A DNA stretch of 55,500 bases from the NCBI GenBank assembly GCA_019113675.1, contig DXHA01000061.1:1-55500 (forward strand). The letters are read 5' to 3'. Below, piece by piece: positions 9,231-15,868 of the stretch. The notes under the pieces were generated by a model. The model did no database searches, was not told where the DNA came from, and saw only the letters and a list, made by a program, of their open reading frames with translations. This stretch comes from Candidatus Yaniella excrementigallinarum. GTDB taxonomy: Bacteria; Actinomycetota; Actinomycetes; Actinomycetales; Micrococcaceae. The position numbers were made by a program, and so were the translations under genes. How positions within the stretch are numbered: the first letter of the stretch is position 1; each line of letters opens with the position of its first letter.

Positions 9231-10373
9231 ATGTTAATTGGCGTACCTACAGAAATCATGAATAACGAAAATCGCGTTGCCCTAACTCACGGTGGTGTTC
9301 TCGAGTTAGTCAACGCCGGGCACACCGTCCTCGTTCAGGCGGGGGCAGGAATTGGGTCAGGAATTACCGATGACGAATACCGTGCCGCCGGCGCAGAGCT
9401 AGTTGATGGCGCCGAAGAGGTGTGGGAACGCGCCGAAATGATACTGAAGGTTAAAGAACCCGTCGGCGAAGAACTGACCCTTTTACGTGAGGGCCAGCTA
9501 TTATTTGCGTATCTGCACCTGGCGGCGTCTGCAGAATGTACCCGGGCTATCATGGACGCCAAGGTGACTGCCCTGGCCTACGAGACGGTTACTCGGGGGC
9601 GTTCGCTGCCACTGTTGGCGCCAATGAGTCAGGTGGCTGGTCGGTTAGCTCCGGTAGCCGGCGCCTACCATCTAACCCAATCCCAGGGTGGTTCCGGGGT
9701 GCTTATGGGTGGTGTACCAGGTACCCGTCGAGCCAACGTGGTAGTTATCGGTGGCGGTGTGGCGGGTGAAGCTGCCGGTGTGATCGCTGCAGGTATGGGA
9801 GCCGACGTCAAAGTTATTGATCTGAATCTGGAACGCTTGGCTGAACTAGACCAAATCCACCAGGGTCGATTGGATACGCTGGCATCAAATACCATGAACA
9901 TCGCCGAAGCCGTGGCCGATGCGGATCTGGTGGTCGGTTCGGTCTTGATCCCGGGTGCCGCAGCACCCAAATTGGTTACCGCCGATATGGTTGAGCGTAT
10001 GCGCCCCGGTTCCGTACTGGTGGATATTGCCATCGACCAGGGTGGTTGCTTTGAAAACTCGCACCCGACTACCCACCAGAACCCCACATATTTGGTGGGC
10101 GACAAAATTTACTACTGCGTTTCGAATATGCCAGGCGGAGTACCACAAACGTCCACCGCTGCACTGACCAACGCCACACTGCCCTATATTCAGCGTGTCG
10201 CCACACAAGGCTGGCAAACAGCCCTTTCACAGGATGCCGGATTTGCTGCCGGATTGAATGCCCACAATGGAAAATTGGTCCACCGTGGCGTATATGACGC
10301 CACGGTGGACCAATTGGACTTAGAAGAACACCGGGACTTCCGCCCCGTGCAGGATGTACTCCCCCGCGCCTAG
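9231..10373 (+). CDS. ald: Alanine dehydrogenase
   Basis: This 380-aa NAD-dependent L-alanine dehydrogenase catalyses reversible oxidative deamination of alanine to pyruvate and ammonia. The N-terminal [17 protein letters not shown], the substrate-binding KVKEPVGEE with LFAYLHLAA, and the NAD-binding [19 protein letters not shown] are all family hallmarks. The start at 9231 has AAAAGGAG 11 nt upstream; an in-frame ATG-less extension to 9183 is not needed. The last 100 nt of the gene contain a perfect 19-bp inverted repeat (10273-10315), described separately. The gene converges on ectC with only 16 nt between stop codons. Confidence 0.96.
   Translation: MLIGVPTEIMNNENRVALTHGGVLELVNAGHTVLVQAGAGIGSGITDDEYRAAGAELVDGAEEVWERAEMILKVKEPVGEELTLLREGQLLFAYLHLAASAECTRAIMDAKVTALAYETVTRGRSLPLLAPMSQVAGRLAPVAGAYHLTQSQGGSGVLMGGVPGTRRANVVVIGGGVAGEAAGVIAAGMGADVKVIDLNLERLAELDQIHQGRLDTLASNTMNIAEAVADADLVVGSVLIPGAAAPKLVTADMVERMRPGSVLVDIAIDQGGCFENSHPTTHQNPTYLVGDKIYYCVSNMPGGVPQTSTAALTNATLPYIQRVATQGWQTALSQDAGFAAGLNAHNGKLVHRGVYDATVDQLDLEEHRDFRPVQDVLPRA
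10273..10315. repeat. Perfect 19-bp inverted repeat inside the ald 3' end
   Basis: Arms 10273-10291 and 10297-10315 are exact reverse complements with a 5-nt loop. The element is inside the open frame and encodes part of [14 protein letters not shown]. It is far longer and more exact than a typical terminator stem here and has no T-run. Confidence 0.9.
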
Positions 10374-10379
10374 CGGGGG
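10361..10379. terminator. GC-rich hairpin spanning the ald stop codon
   Basis: A perfect 7-bp GC stem (10361-10367 with 10373-10379) with a 5-nt loop contains the ald TAG at 10371-10373. It sits between the convergent ald and ectC genes and may stop transcription from both sides. There is no clear T-run. Confidence 0.5.
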
Positions 10380-10389
10380 CACACGCCAG

Positions 10390-10887
10390 TTAGTTCGCTA
10401 CCGCCGACAGCTGCTCTTCGCCCCCGGCTGTACCGGACTGGCTGGCAACTTTAGTTTGTTCACCGACACGAGCCGTGGTTGGCACCTTACGGTCGGCGCC
10501 GTCTTCGGTGACCAACGGGTAGACGCCTGCGGCGTCGTGGGTTTCACGCCCGGTGACCGGCGGGTTGAATACACAAGCCATTCGCAACTGGGTGGTTGCA
10601 CGCACGGTGTGTTTTTCATGGCCGTCAAGCAAATATAGGGTGCCATCGCGTAGCGGGTGGACCTCACCGGTCTCTTCGTTGGTGAGGGTACCTTCACCTT
10701 CAACGCAGTAGACGGCTTCAATATGATTTTCGTAGTGAAATGTCGACGTCGTACCGGCATAAATGACGGTATCATGCATCGAAAAGCCCACACCTTCGCG
10801 AGCCAGTACGATGCGCCGGGAGCGCCATGTCTCGGATTTGACGTCACGTTCAGTGTCGTTGAGCTGTTCTAACTGTGAGACGATCAT
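10390..10887 (-). CDS. ectC: L-ectoine synthase
   Basis: EctC is a cupin-fold enzyme that cyclises N-gamma-acetyl-diaminobutyrate to ectoine, the last step of synthesis. The sequence begins [16 protein letters not shown] and carries [38 protein letters not shown] and [13 protein letters not shown], including the metal/substrate-binding cupin residues. At 165 aa it is about 30 residues longer than the usual 130-135. The extra C-terminal tail (about 136-165) is hydrophilic and Ala/Gly/Ser/Thr-rich. The ribosome site AAGGGAATA is the same string as in front of ectB. It is the last gene of ectABC. Confidence 0.96.
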   Translation of the reverse strand: MIVSQLEQLNDTERDVKSETWRSRRIVLAREGVGFSMHDTVIYAGTTSTFHYENHIEAVYCVEGEGTLTNEETGEVHPLRDGTLYLLDGHEKHTVRATTQLRMACVFNPPVTGRETHDAAGVYPLVTEDGADRKVPTTARVGEQTKVASQSGTAGGEEQLSAVAN

Positions 10888-10915
10888 AAAATATTCCCTT
10901 GAAGTCGTGTAGTGG

Positions 10916-12208
10916 TTACGCGTTTGCTGGCTCAGGCAGAACCAAGCTGATGTCCTGTTTGGTTACTTCACTGACGCATTCAGCCAGGATATGCAGCCCG
11001 CGCTGCAATACATCGAGTTCAATGGTCATAGCCGGCATCAGTTTTAGTACTTCGTCCTGAGGCCCGGAGGTTTCCACCAGTATACCGTTTTCAAACCCCA
11101 CGGCCGCAACCTTGGAGGCGATTTCTGGATCTTCGAAGTACAGTCCGGTGAGCAGGCCGCGACCCTTGACGGTAGTACCTTCAACTTCGACGGCAATTTT
11201 CATCAGTGCATCTTGCAAGGTGTCGATAACCTGGGCAAGGTGGCCTTTTTCAAAGTCGTCATTGGACCAGTAGTGGCGCAGCGCGGCGGTAGCGGTGACA
11301 AATGCCGGGTTATTACCGCGGAAGGTTCCGTTGTGCTCGCCAGGTGTCCAAACATCAAGTTCGGGTTTGAACAGTGTCAGCGCCATGGGCATGCCGTAAC
11401 CGGAAATGGATTTGGATACACAGACAATATCCGGAGTGATGCCGGCTTCTTCGAAGCTAAAGAATGTTCCGGTGCGTCCACAACCGGCCTGAACGTCGTC
11501 GACAATAAGCAAAATATCATGGTGGCTAGTCAGACGACGCAGCTCCTGTAACCATTCGGCGCGTGCGGCGCTGAGTCCGCCTTCACCCTGGACGGTTTCG
11601 ACAATAATGGCCGCTGGTTTGTCCACGCCGGAGCCGGAGTCTTCCAGTACGCGCTCTAGCCACAAGAAGTCTGGTGTTTCACCATCGAAGTAGTCATCGT
11701 ATGGAATCTTGGAGCTGTTAGTCAGTGGCATGCCCGCACCCTGGCGTTTCATTGAGTTGCCGGTGACGGACAGCGACCCCAGGGTCATACCGTGAAATGC
11801 ATTGGTAAATGACAGGATGTGCTGACGGCCGGTGACTTTACGGGCCAATTTCAGCGCGGTCTCTACAGTATTGGTGCCCGTTGGTCCAGGGAACAAAATC
11901 TTGTAGTCCAAGTTGCGCGGTTCAAGGATGAGTTCTTTGAAAGTTTGGAGGAACTCGCGTTTGGCCGGGGTCATCATGTCCAAAGAATGGACCAGTCCGT
12001 CTGAGGTCAGGTAATCGATTAGCTCGCTGCGCAGCTTGGGGTTGTTGTGACCGTAGTTCAACGCACCGGCGCCGGCAAAGAAATCAATATATTCTTTACC
12101 CTGTTCGTCCGTCATAATTGAGCCGGAAGCACCGGTAAAGACGGTGGGCCAGCTGCGGCAATAGCTGCGTACTTGTGACTCTGTGGTTTCAAAAATTTCA
12201 GTATCCAT
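10916..12208 (-). CDS. ectB: Diaminobutyrate--2-oxoglutarate transaminase
   Basis: This 430-aa class III PLP aminotransferase makes L-2,4-diaminobutyrate from aspartate semialdehyde, the first dedicated step of ectoine synthesis. It shows [15 protein letters not shown] at the N-terminus, [14 protein letters not shown], the PLP-region [15 protein letters not shown], and the Schiff-base Lys in [16 protein letters not shown]. Length is normal. The ribosome site AAGGGAATACCCTC precedes the ATG. ectA lies 89 nt upstream and ectC 28 nt downstream on the same strand. Confidence 0.97.
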   Translation of the reverse strand: MDTEIFETTESQVRSYCRSWPTVFTGASGSIMTDEQGKEYIDFFAGAGALNYGHNNPKLRSELIDYLTSDGLVHSLDMMTPAKREFLQTFKELILEPRNLDYKILFPGPTGTNTVETALKLARKVTGRQHILSFTNAFHGMTLGSLSVTGNSMKRQGAGMPLTNSSKIPYDDYFDGETPDFLWLERVLEDSGSGVDKPAAIIVETVQGEGGLSAARAEWLQELRRLTSHHDILLIVDDVQAGCGRTGTFFSFEEAGITPDIVCVSKSISGYGMPMALTLFKPELDVWTPGEHNGTFRGNNPAFVTATAALRHYWSNDDFEKGHLAQVIDTLQDALMKIAVEVEGTTVKGRGLLTGLYFEDPEIASKVAAVGFENGILVETSGPQDEVLKLMPAMTIELDVLQRGLHILAECVSEVTKQDISLVLPEPANA

Positions 12209-12297
12209 GAGGGTATTCCCTTCTAAAATGTGTCATCGAGCCTGATTGCTCTCTGACATGAGGTTCAGTGAGTTAATGGTGTGAGTGTGACTACGAC

Positions 12298-12861
12298 TTA
12301 CTGTGCCACCACGTTCTTGCTACATGGGGCTGACGTTTGTCTATCAGCAGCGGGTGCCAGCGGGCCGATGCGGTGCAAGTACTCGGTATCGTGGCCATCT
12401 GGGTACATGGCTGGAGTAAACAGTGGCGTGATGTCATGTTGGGCAGCGTGGCGTTGGGCAAGCGCTGCAAAAAGCCGATTGGAAGCCGTGTTGTCGTCGG
12501 TGACGGTGGTTTCCAGGGTTTGGGCCCCGGTGGTGGTTACTAGATAGTCCAGCATGCGGCTGGCTAAGCCTTGCCCACGGGCAGCGTCATCAACCCCAAC
12601 CTGCCAGACCATCAGTGTGGAGGGATCGTCAGGGCGCAGAAAGGCGGTGATAAATCCAAGTACGTGTTCATCCGCGTCGACTGCTACCACGCTGGTTGCC
12701 GAAAAATCGCGGCACCACAGCAAATATTGATATGAGGAGTTCAAATCCAAAACGCCGGTATCACGGGTCAAACGCCACATGGCGGCGCCATCAGCTAGTG
12801 ATGGAGAGCGAAGATCAATAGGAGTGTCAGAATGATCATTTTCATTTTCGGAAATGGGCAT
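12298..12861 (-). CDS. ectA: L-2,4-diaminobutyrate acetyltransferase
   Basis: This 187-aa GNAT-fold enzyme acetylates the gamma-amino group of diaminobutyrate using acetyl-CoA. The segment DGAAMWRLTRDTGVLDLNS, then YLLWCRDFSATSVVA and the acetyl-CoA loop ARGQGLASRML, identify EctA. ETTVTDDNTASNRLFAALAQ is also typical. It is the first gene of the ectABC operon. The start codon is immediately downstream of a good promoter (TTGATA, 16 nt, TATTGT) with only 7 nt between the -10 and the ATG, so translation is probably leaderless. No aspartokinase (ask_ect) or ectD hydroxylase gene is adjacent. Confidence 0.95.
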   Translation of the reverse strand: MPISENENDHSDTPIDLRSPSLADGAAMWRLTRDTGVLDLNSSYQYLLWCRDFSATSVVAVDADEHVLGFITAFLRPDDPSTLMVWQVGVDDAARGQGLASRMLDYLVTTTGAQTLETTVTDDNTASNRLFAALAQRHAAQHDITPLFTPAMYPDGHDTEYLHRIGPLAPAADRQTSAPCSKNVVAQ

Positions 12862-12896
12862 GACCTACACAATAACGAGCTGAGCATGCATATCAA
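12862..12896 (-). promoter_or_regulatory. Promoter of ectABC, probably leaderless
   Basis: On the minus strand, TTGATA (12891-12896) and TATTGT (12869-12874) are separated by 16 nt. The -10 ends 7 nt before the ectA ATG. This is the best-formed promoter I found in the window. Confidence 0.65.
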
Positions 12897-13080
12897 CCGT
12901 CACGTTAGAGGAAATCCGACTGAAAAGGAAGGATTTAAGCGGCATCTTGACCTTGCTCTACCCGCATCAACTCGCGGGGTTTCCGTATTTGCCCCTCGCG
13001 ACTTTACGCGCCAAAAACCACATCAAGACTGTTATCGTTTCGTTACAGGTTTGTTATCGCGCTGTTATAAAACAGCTGGA

Positions 13081-13725
13081 TTATTCAGATCTATTCTCGA
13101 TACTTGCTGCTCCTGGCAGCTGGGGAGCGTTGAGTTTGAAATATACGCCAATGATCCGAATCAGCCAGCAAACCGTCGCCGCAATGATTGCCGCAGCCAC
13201 CCCATAGAGATCAGTAAGAATAGCGCTGATCGTGATTGCTGCAGCCACTAAGGCAGGGATGGCGTAGAGCCCTTCACTCATGACAGACGGAATCTGACCA
13301 ACTAGCGCGTCCCGAATTGTCCCACCACCAACACCCGTAACTGCACCAAGGATGATTACTTGGGTTGGACCAAGACCGAATTCCATTGCCTTGCTTGCCC
13401 CAGTGACTGCAAATACGCTCAACCCAACGGCGTCGAGAATTTCGATAGGCACGGCTAATCGACGTAAACGTCTTGAGAAAATAAACGCAATAAGCGCCCC
13501 GGCTGCAGCTACAGCTAAGTACCGCCAATCACGAAATGTAGCTGGCGGTAAATCGTCCAAAAGGACATCGCGAATAATACCGCCACCAAGGGCAGTAATC
13601 ATACCCAATGTTTTGACCCCAACAATGTCGAGCCGAGCAACACGAGCTGCAGTCAAAGCGCCATTAAGTGCGAAGGCAAAGGTTCCCAGTAAATCAAGTA
13701 GCAACCGCAACAGTTCTGTACTCAT
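13081..13725 (-). CDS. TRIC-type cation channel family protein (UPF0126)
   Basis: This 214-aa membrane protein has two homologous three-helix units plus a final helix. Each unit carries the family signature: the first has FAFALNGALTAARVARLDIVG and ALGGGIIRDVLLDDLPP, the second has FAVTGASKAMEFG and GVGGGTIRDALVGQIPS. The paired GGGxxRD motifs identify the UPF0126/TRIC family, which includes bacterial trimeric potassium-permeable channels. The start at 13725 has AGGG upstream and begins right before the first helix; a frame extending to 13782 adds an implausible Cys/Arg-rich leader. Function in this organism is inferred from family only. Confidence 0.88.
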   Translation of the reverse strand: MSTELLRLLLDLLGTFAFALNGALTAARVARLDIVGVKTLGMITALGGGIIRDVLLDDLPPATFRDWRYLAVAAAGALIAFIFSRRLRRLAVPIEILDAVGLSVFAVTGASKAMEFGLGPTQVIILGAVTGVGGGTIRDALVGQIPSVMSEGLYAIPALVAAAITISAILTDLYGVAAAIIAATVCWLIRIIGVYFKLNAPQLPGAASIENRSE

Positions 13726-14043
13726 CTTCACCCTGCCTTGCTCTTCAATGCATACGAAACACGCCCTGCGCCTATGCAGCACGACTCAAAACTGACTCAA
13801 TAGTCAGGCGCGACCTGGCATTGCTCTATTATCAGCCCGCTCACAAGGTGAAACAACGGCTGATCGACGTGGCTGCTGCTATGTCGACTACACCCAGCCA
13901 GTAGCCACGACCGGTGTTCTTCCGTCTGTAAGTACTTGCACGGTCGGCTATATAACGCACTTCGTCTTGTGTGCCTTATTGTCAGCCGGAAACCATACCC
14001 CATTGGTTGAGCCGCTCTAGTGGTGGGCCACTATCATAGCCTC
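13726..14043. other. 318-nt intergenic gap between the TRIC and GNAT genes
   Basis: This contains the upstream region of the minus-strand TRIC gene and, at its right end, the putative GNAT promoter. Between them (about 13815-13904, plus strand) is a short coding-like tail, ALLYYQPAHKVKQRLIDV onwards to a TAG. It looks like the end of a lost gene but has no start or recognisable family. I see nothing else in it. Confidence 0.4.
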
Positions 14044-14044
14044 A
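14032..14044 (+). promoter_or_regulatory. Putative leaderless promoter of the GNAT gene
   Basis: TATCAT (14032-14037) ends 6 nt before the ATG at 14044, and no ribosome site is visible. A TTGAGC at 14007-14012 is a poor, widely spaced -35 candidate. Confidence 0.45.
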
Positions 14045-14517
14045 TGGACCAGATCACTGTCGGTGGGGAGACTTTCTCGATCTCTCGAGCCGTGCGCGAC
14101 GACGTCGCATCCCTTGTGGAACTGCTATCGGATGACTTCCTCGGCAGCACGCGCGAAACAACAGATATCGACGCGTACCTCACAGCATTCGACGACATCG
14201 ATGCAGACCCGAATCAATTCCTTGCCGTGATCCGAGATGCCCACGACAAGCTGTGCGGAACCTTCCAGCTCACGCTAATCCCCGGTCTGTCCCGTGGCGG
14301 GACCAAACGGCTGCAGATCGAAGCCGTACGGCTTGACTCGTCGACGCGGGGCAAGGGTCTGGGTTCTGCCATGTTCACATGGGCCCACGAGTGGGGCCGT
14401 AGCCGTGGCGCTACCTTCGCCCAGCTAACAACCGATAAGAAGCGCAACGATGCTCACCGGTTCTACGATTCCTTGGGTTACGCTGCCACCCACCAGGGCT
14501 ACAAGCTCGTCCTGTAA
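14044..14517 (+). CDS. GNAT family N-acetyltransferase
   Basis: This 157-aa acetyltransferase has the acetyl-CoA-binding loop in VRLDSSTRGKGLGSAMFTWA. It ends with the typical NDAHRFYDSLGYAATHQGYKL, close to small GNAT enzymes of the antibiotic/amino-acid N-acetylating type. The acceptor substrate is unknown. I prefer ATG 14044 over a GTG at 14020 because a TATCAT box overlaps the longer version. The gene looks richer in GC than the sequence on either side and adjoins a decayed region, so recent acquisition is possible. Confidence 0.88.
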   Translation: MDQITVGGETFSISRAVRDDVASLVELLSDDFLGSTRETTDIDAYLTAFDDIDADPNQFLAVIRDAHDKLCGTFQLTLIPGLSRGGTKRLQIEAVRLDSSTRGKGLGSAMFTWAHEWGRSRGATFAQLTTDKKRNDAHRFYDSLGYAATHQGYKLVL

Positions 14518-14587
14518 ATAGCAGGTAATGTCGCGCTCCGGCCCCATTTGTATCAGGTCAACTAGGGTTGAAAATCCAAAGAAGGAC

Positions 14588-14955
14588 TCATCGCTTCACT
14601 TTGTCATTCAGTAAAGAAAGCAAGATTTTCAGTGTAGATTTTAAACCTATATCGTGATCCTCTTTTCGTATCCCATAGGCTACTTCCTCACAAATGATAG
14701 TCACCTTGGTACCGCCCGGAACACTTTCCAAGAGCCACTTCTGTATAATTTCATCGGAGAAGGTCGGATCCTCGGAATCGAATCTTACTGTGTATATAAC
14801 TTGCGTGCCTGGAACCAAGTCCAAATACTTCCCTGGACTACATCAGCGCTTTCGAATGTCTTGCCAAAATTGGACTAATCCGTTTCGTATGTAAGCGTGA
14901 TCTTATAAGTGCCACCATTGTGTGCTTTGGTGACGGGGATCGATAGTTATGAACA
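14588..14955 (-). pseudogene. SRPBCC (AHSA1-like) protein remnant
   Basis: Read on the minus strand, the upstream half gives LSIPVTKAHNGGTYKITLTY then ETD and an in-frame TAG, followed by SNFGKTFESADVVQ. At the CAGGG near 14834 the frame shifts by one base and resumes as GKYLDLVPGTQVIYTVRFDS. It continues through FSDEIIQKWLLESVPGGTKV and EDHDIGLKSTLKILLSLL to the stop at 14588. The C-terminal W-x(5)-PGGT-x-V plus EDH-x(2)-G block is the hallmark end of AHSA1-type SRPBCC proteins. The first 30-40 residues are missing. One nonsense codon, one frameshift and N-terminal truncation make this a clear pseudogene. A TTG at 14824 opens the 78-codon tail, but I do not think it is expressed as a gene. 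Confidence 0.75.
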
Positions 14956-15035
14956 TGCTCAACAGACCTGGGGTCAACACCCTCTTTTTGAAGCGCCTGT
15001 CTTTATGTTGATCCATAAGCAGCGCCGACCGGACA

Positions 15036-15205
15036 TCCGGAAGGGCACAACCTTTTATTTCACTACGCCAGGATTCAAAAACACTCTGAATCAAGCAAAG
15101 GCGGCCGGGGCCAAAAATGTTGGGTCATCTAAACGGCCGAATTCACCAGGCGGCCGATTGAGCTGGCCTAACACCGCTGCCACTAAGCCCTCCCCGCTAC
15201 TGTGA
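15036..15205 (+). pseudogene. Possible VOC/glyoxalase-like gene remnant
   Basis: A plus-strand open stretch reads KGTTFYFTTPGFKNTLNQAK then AAGAKNV. This resembles the edge strand and helix of vicinal-oxygen-chelate proteins (F-Y-F ... D-x-x-x-T-L-x-x-A-K-A-A-G-A-K). Upstream residues do not form a credible domain and the tail runs into the TetR gene, so only a fragment of a few dozen residues is left. The assignment rests on this one block. Confidence 0.35.
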
Positions 15206-15775
15206 TGTTGTGACAGCTTCCAGCAGCTGATCCACCCATTGGTCGTCCAAGGGCTCACCGAAGATAAGTCGCGCCAAAAAGCAGCTCATAAACAGTTCTG
15301 CGGCAAACGTCGGATCGGTAGTAAATACAGTGTTCTCCTGCTTAGCAGCGTCAAGGAAGCGTTGTTTAACTGCCGCCTCCACCGGCCAAATAAGCTGCTG
15401 GTACACGGGCTTGGCCTCTTGATCACCGGCCATAACGATCGACACCAACATATTGATTATTTGATTTGTGGCCGCCCCATTGTGCCGCTCATCAGCAATT
15501 TGTGTAATCCATGCAACCAGATCGTCACGCAGGCTGTGCGTCGCATCAGGCCCTGGAACAGGAAAACGTACATACTCGGAAGTTAGTACTTCGAGCAAGA
15601 TTTTCGCTTTTGAACCCCACCACCGATAAACGGTCTGTTTGCTGACTCCGGCACGGCCCGCGATTCCTTCCATCGTGGTCTTGTCGTAGCCAAGGTCGAC
15701 ATATAGGTCTGCAGCTGCCTGCAGTACTGCTTGTTGTGCTTTCTTACTTCGCGGACGTCCGCGTGCCTTCTTCAC
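15197..15775 (-). CDS. TetR family transcriptional repressor
   Basis: This 192-aa regulator has an N-terminal TetR helix-turn-helix: AVLQAAADLYVDLGYDKTTM, then IAGRAGVSKQTVYRWWGSKA. A C-terminal ligand-binding domain of the TetR_C type follows (VYQQLIWPVEAAVKQRF region). The start is a GTG with AGAGG 7 nt upstream. It is transcribed away from the MMPL exporter at 15869, with a 93-nt shared control region containing an inverted repeat next to the exporter -10. The simplest reading is that it represses the exporter and itself and responds to an exported compound. Confidence 0.92.
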   Translation of the reverse strand: MKKARGRPRSKKAQQAVLQAAADLYVDLGYDKTTMEGIAGRAGVSKQTVYRWWGSKAKILLEVLTSEYVRFPVPGPDATHSLRDDLVAWITQIADERHNGAATNQIINMLVSIVMAGDQEAKPVYQQLIWPVEAAVKQRFLDAAKQENTVFTTDPTFAAELFMSCFLARLIFGEPLDDQWVDQLLEAVTTSQ

Positions 15776-15805
15776 ACCTCCACCTCTCTTCCCTAGTCAA
15801 TTTCG

Positions 15806-15827
15806 AGACGCAGCGTCTACTATAGTA
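15806..15827. promoter_or_regulatory. Putative TetR operator and exporter -10 box
   Basis: A perfect 6-1-6 inverted repeat, AGACGC-A-GCGTCT (15806-15818), is followed directly by the 10-bp palindrome TACTATAGTA (15818-15827). The latter contains a TATAGT -10 (15821-15826) for the exporter gene. A repressor bound here would cover the promoter. Confidence 0.55.
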
Positions 15828-15868
15828 ACTTGGGACAGAAAACAATTTCTATTTACTGAAGGATCACT

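Noticed and set aside
13815-13904. Coding-like tail ending DVAAAMSTTPSQ.
   Set aside because: It is too short to assign and has no start codon or domain. It is mentioned only as a possible remnant in the gap entry.
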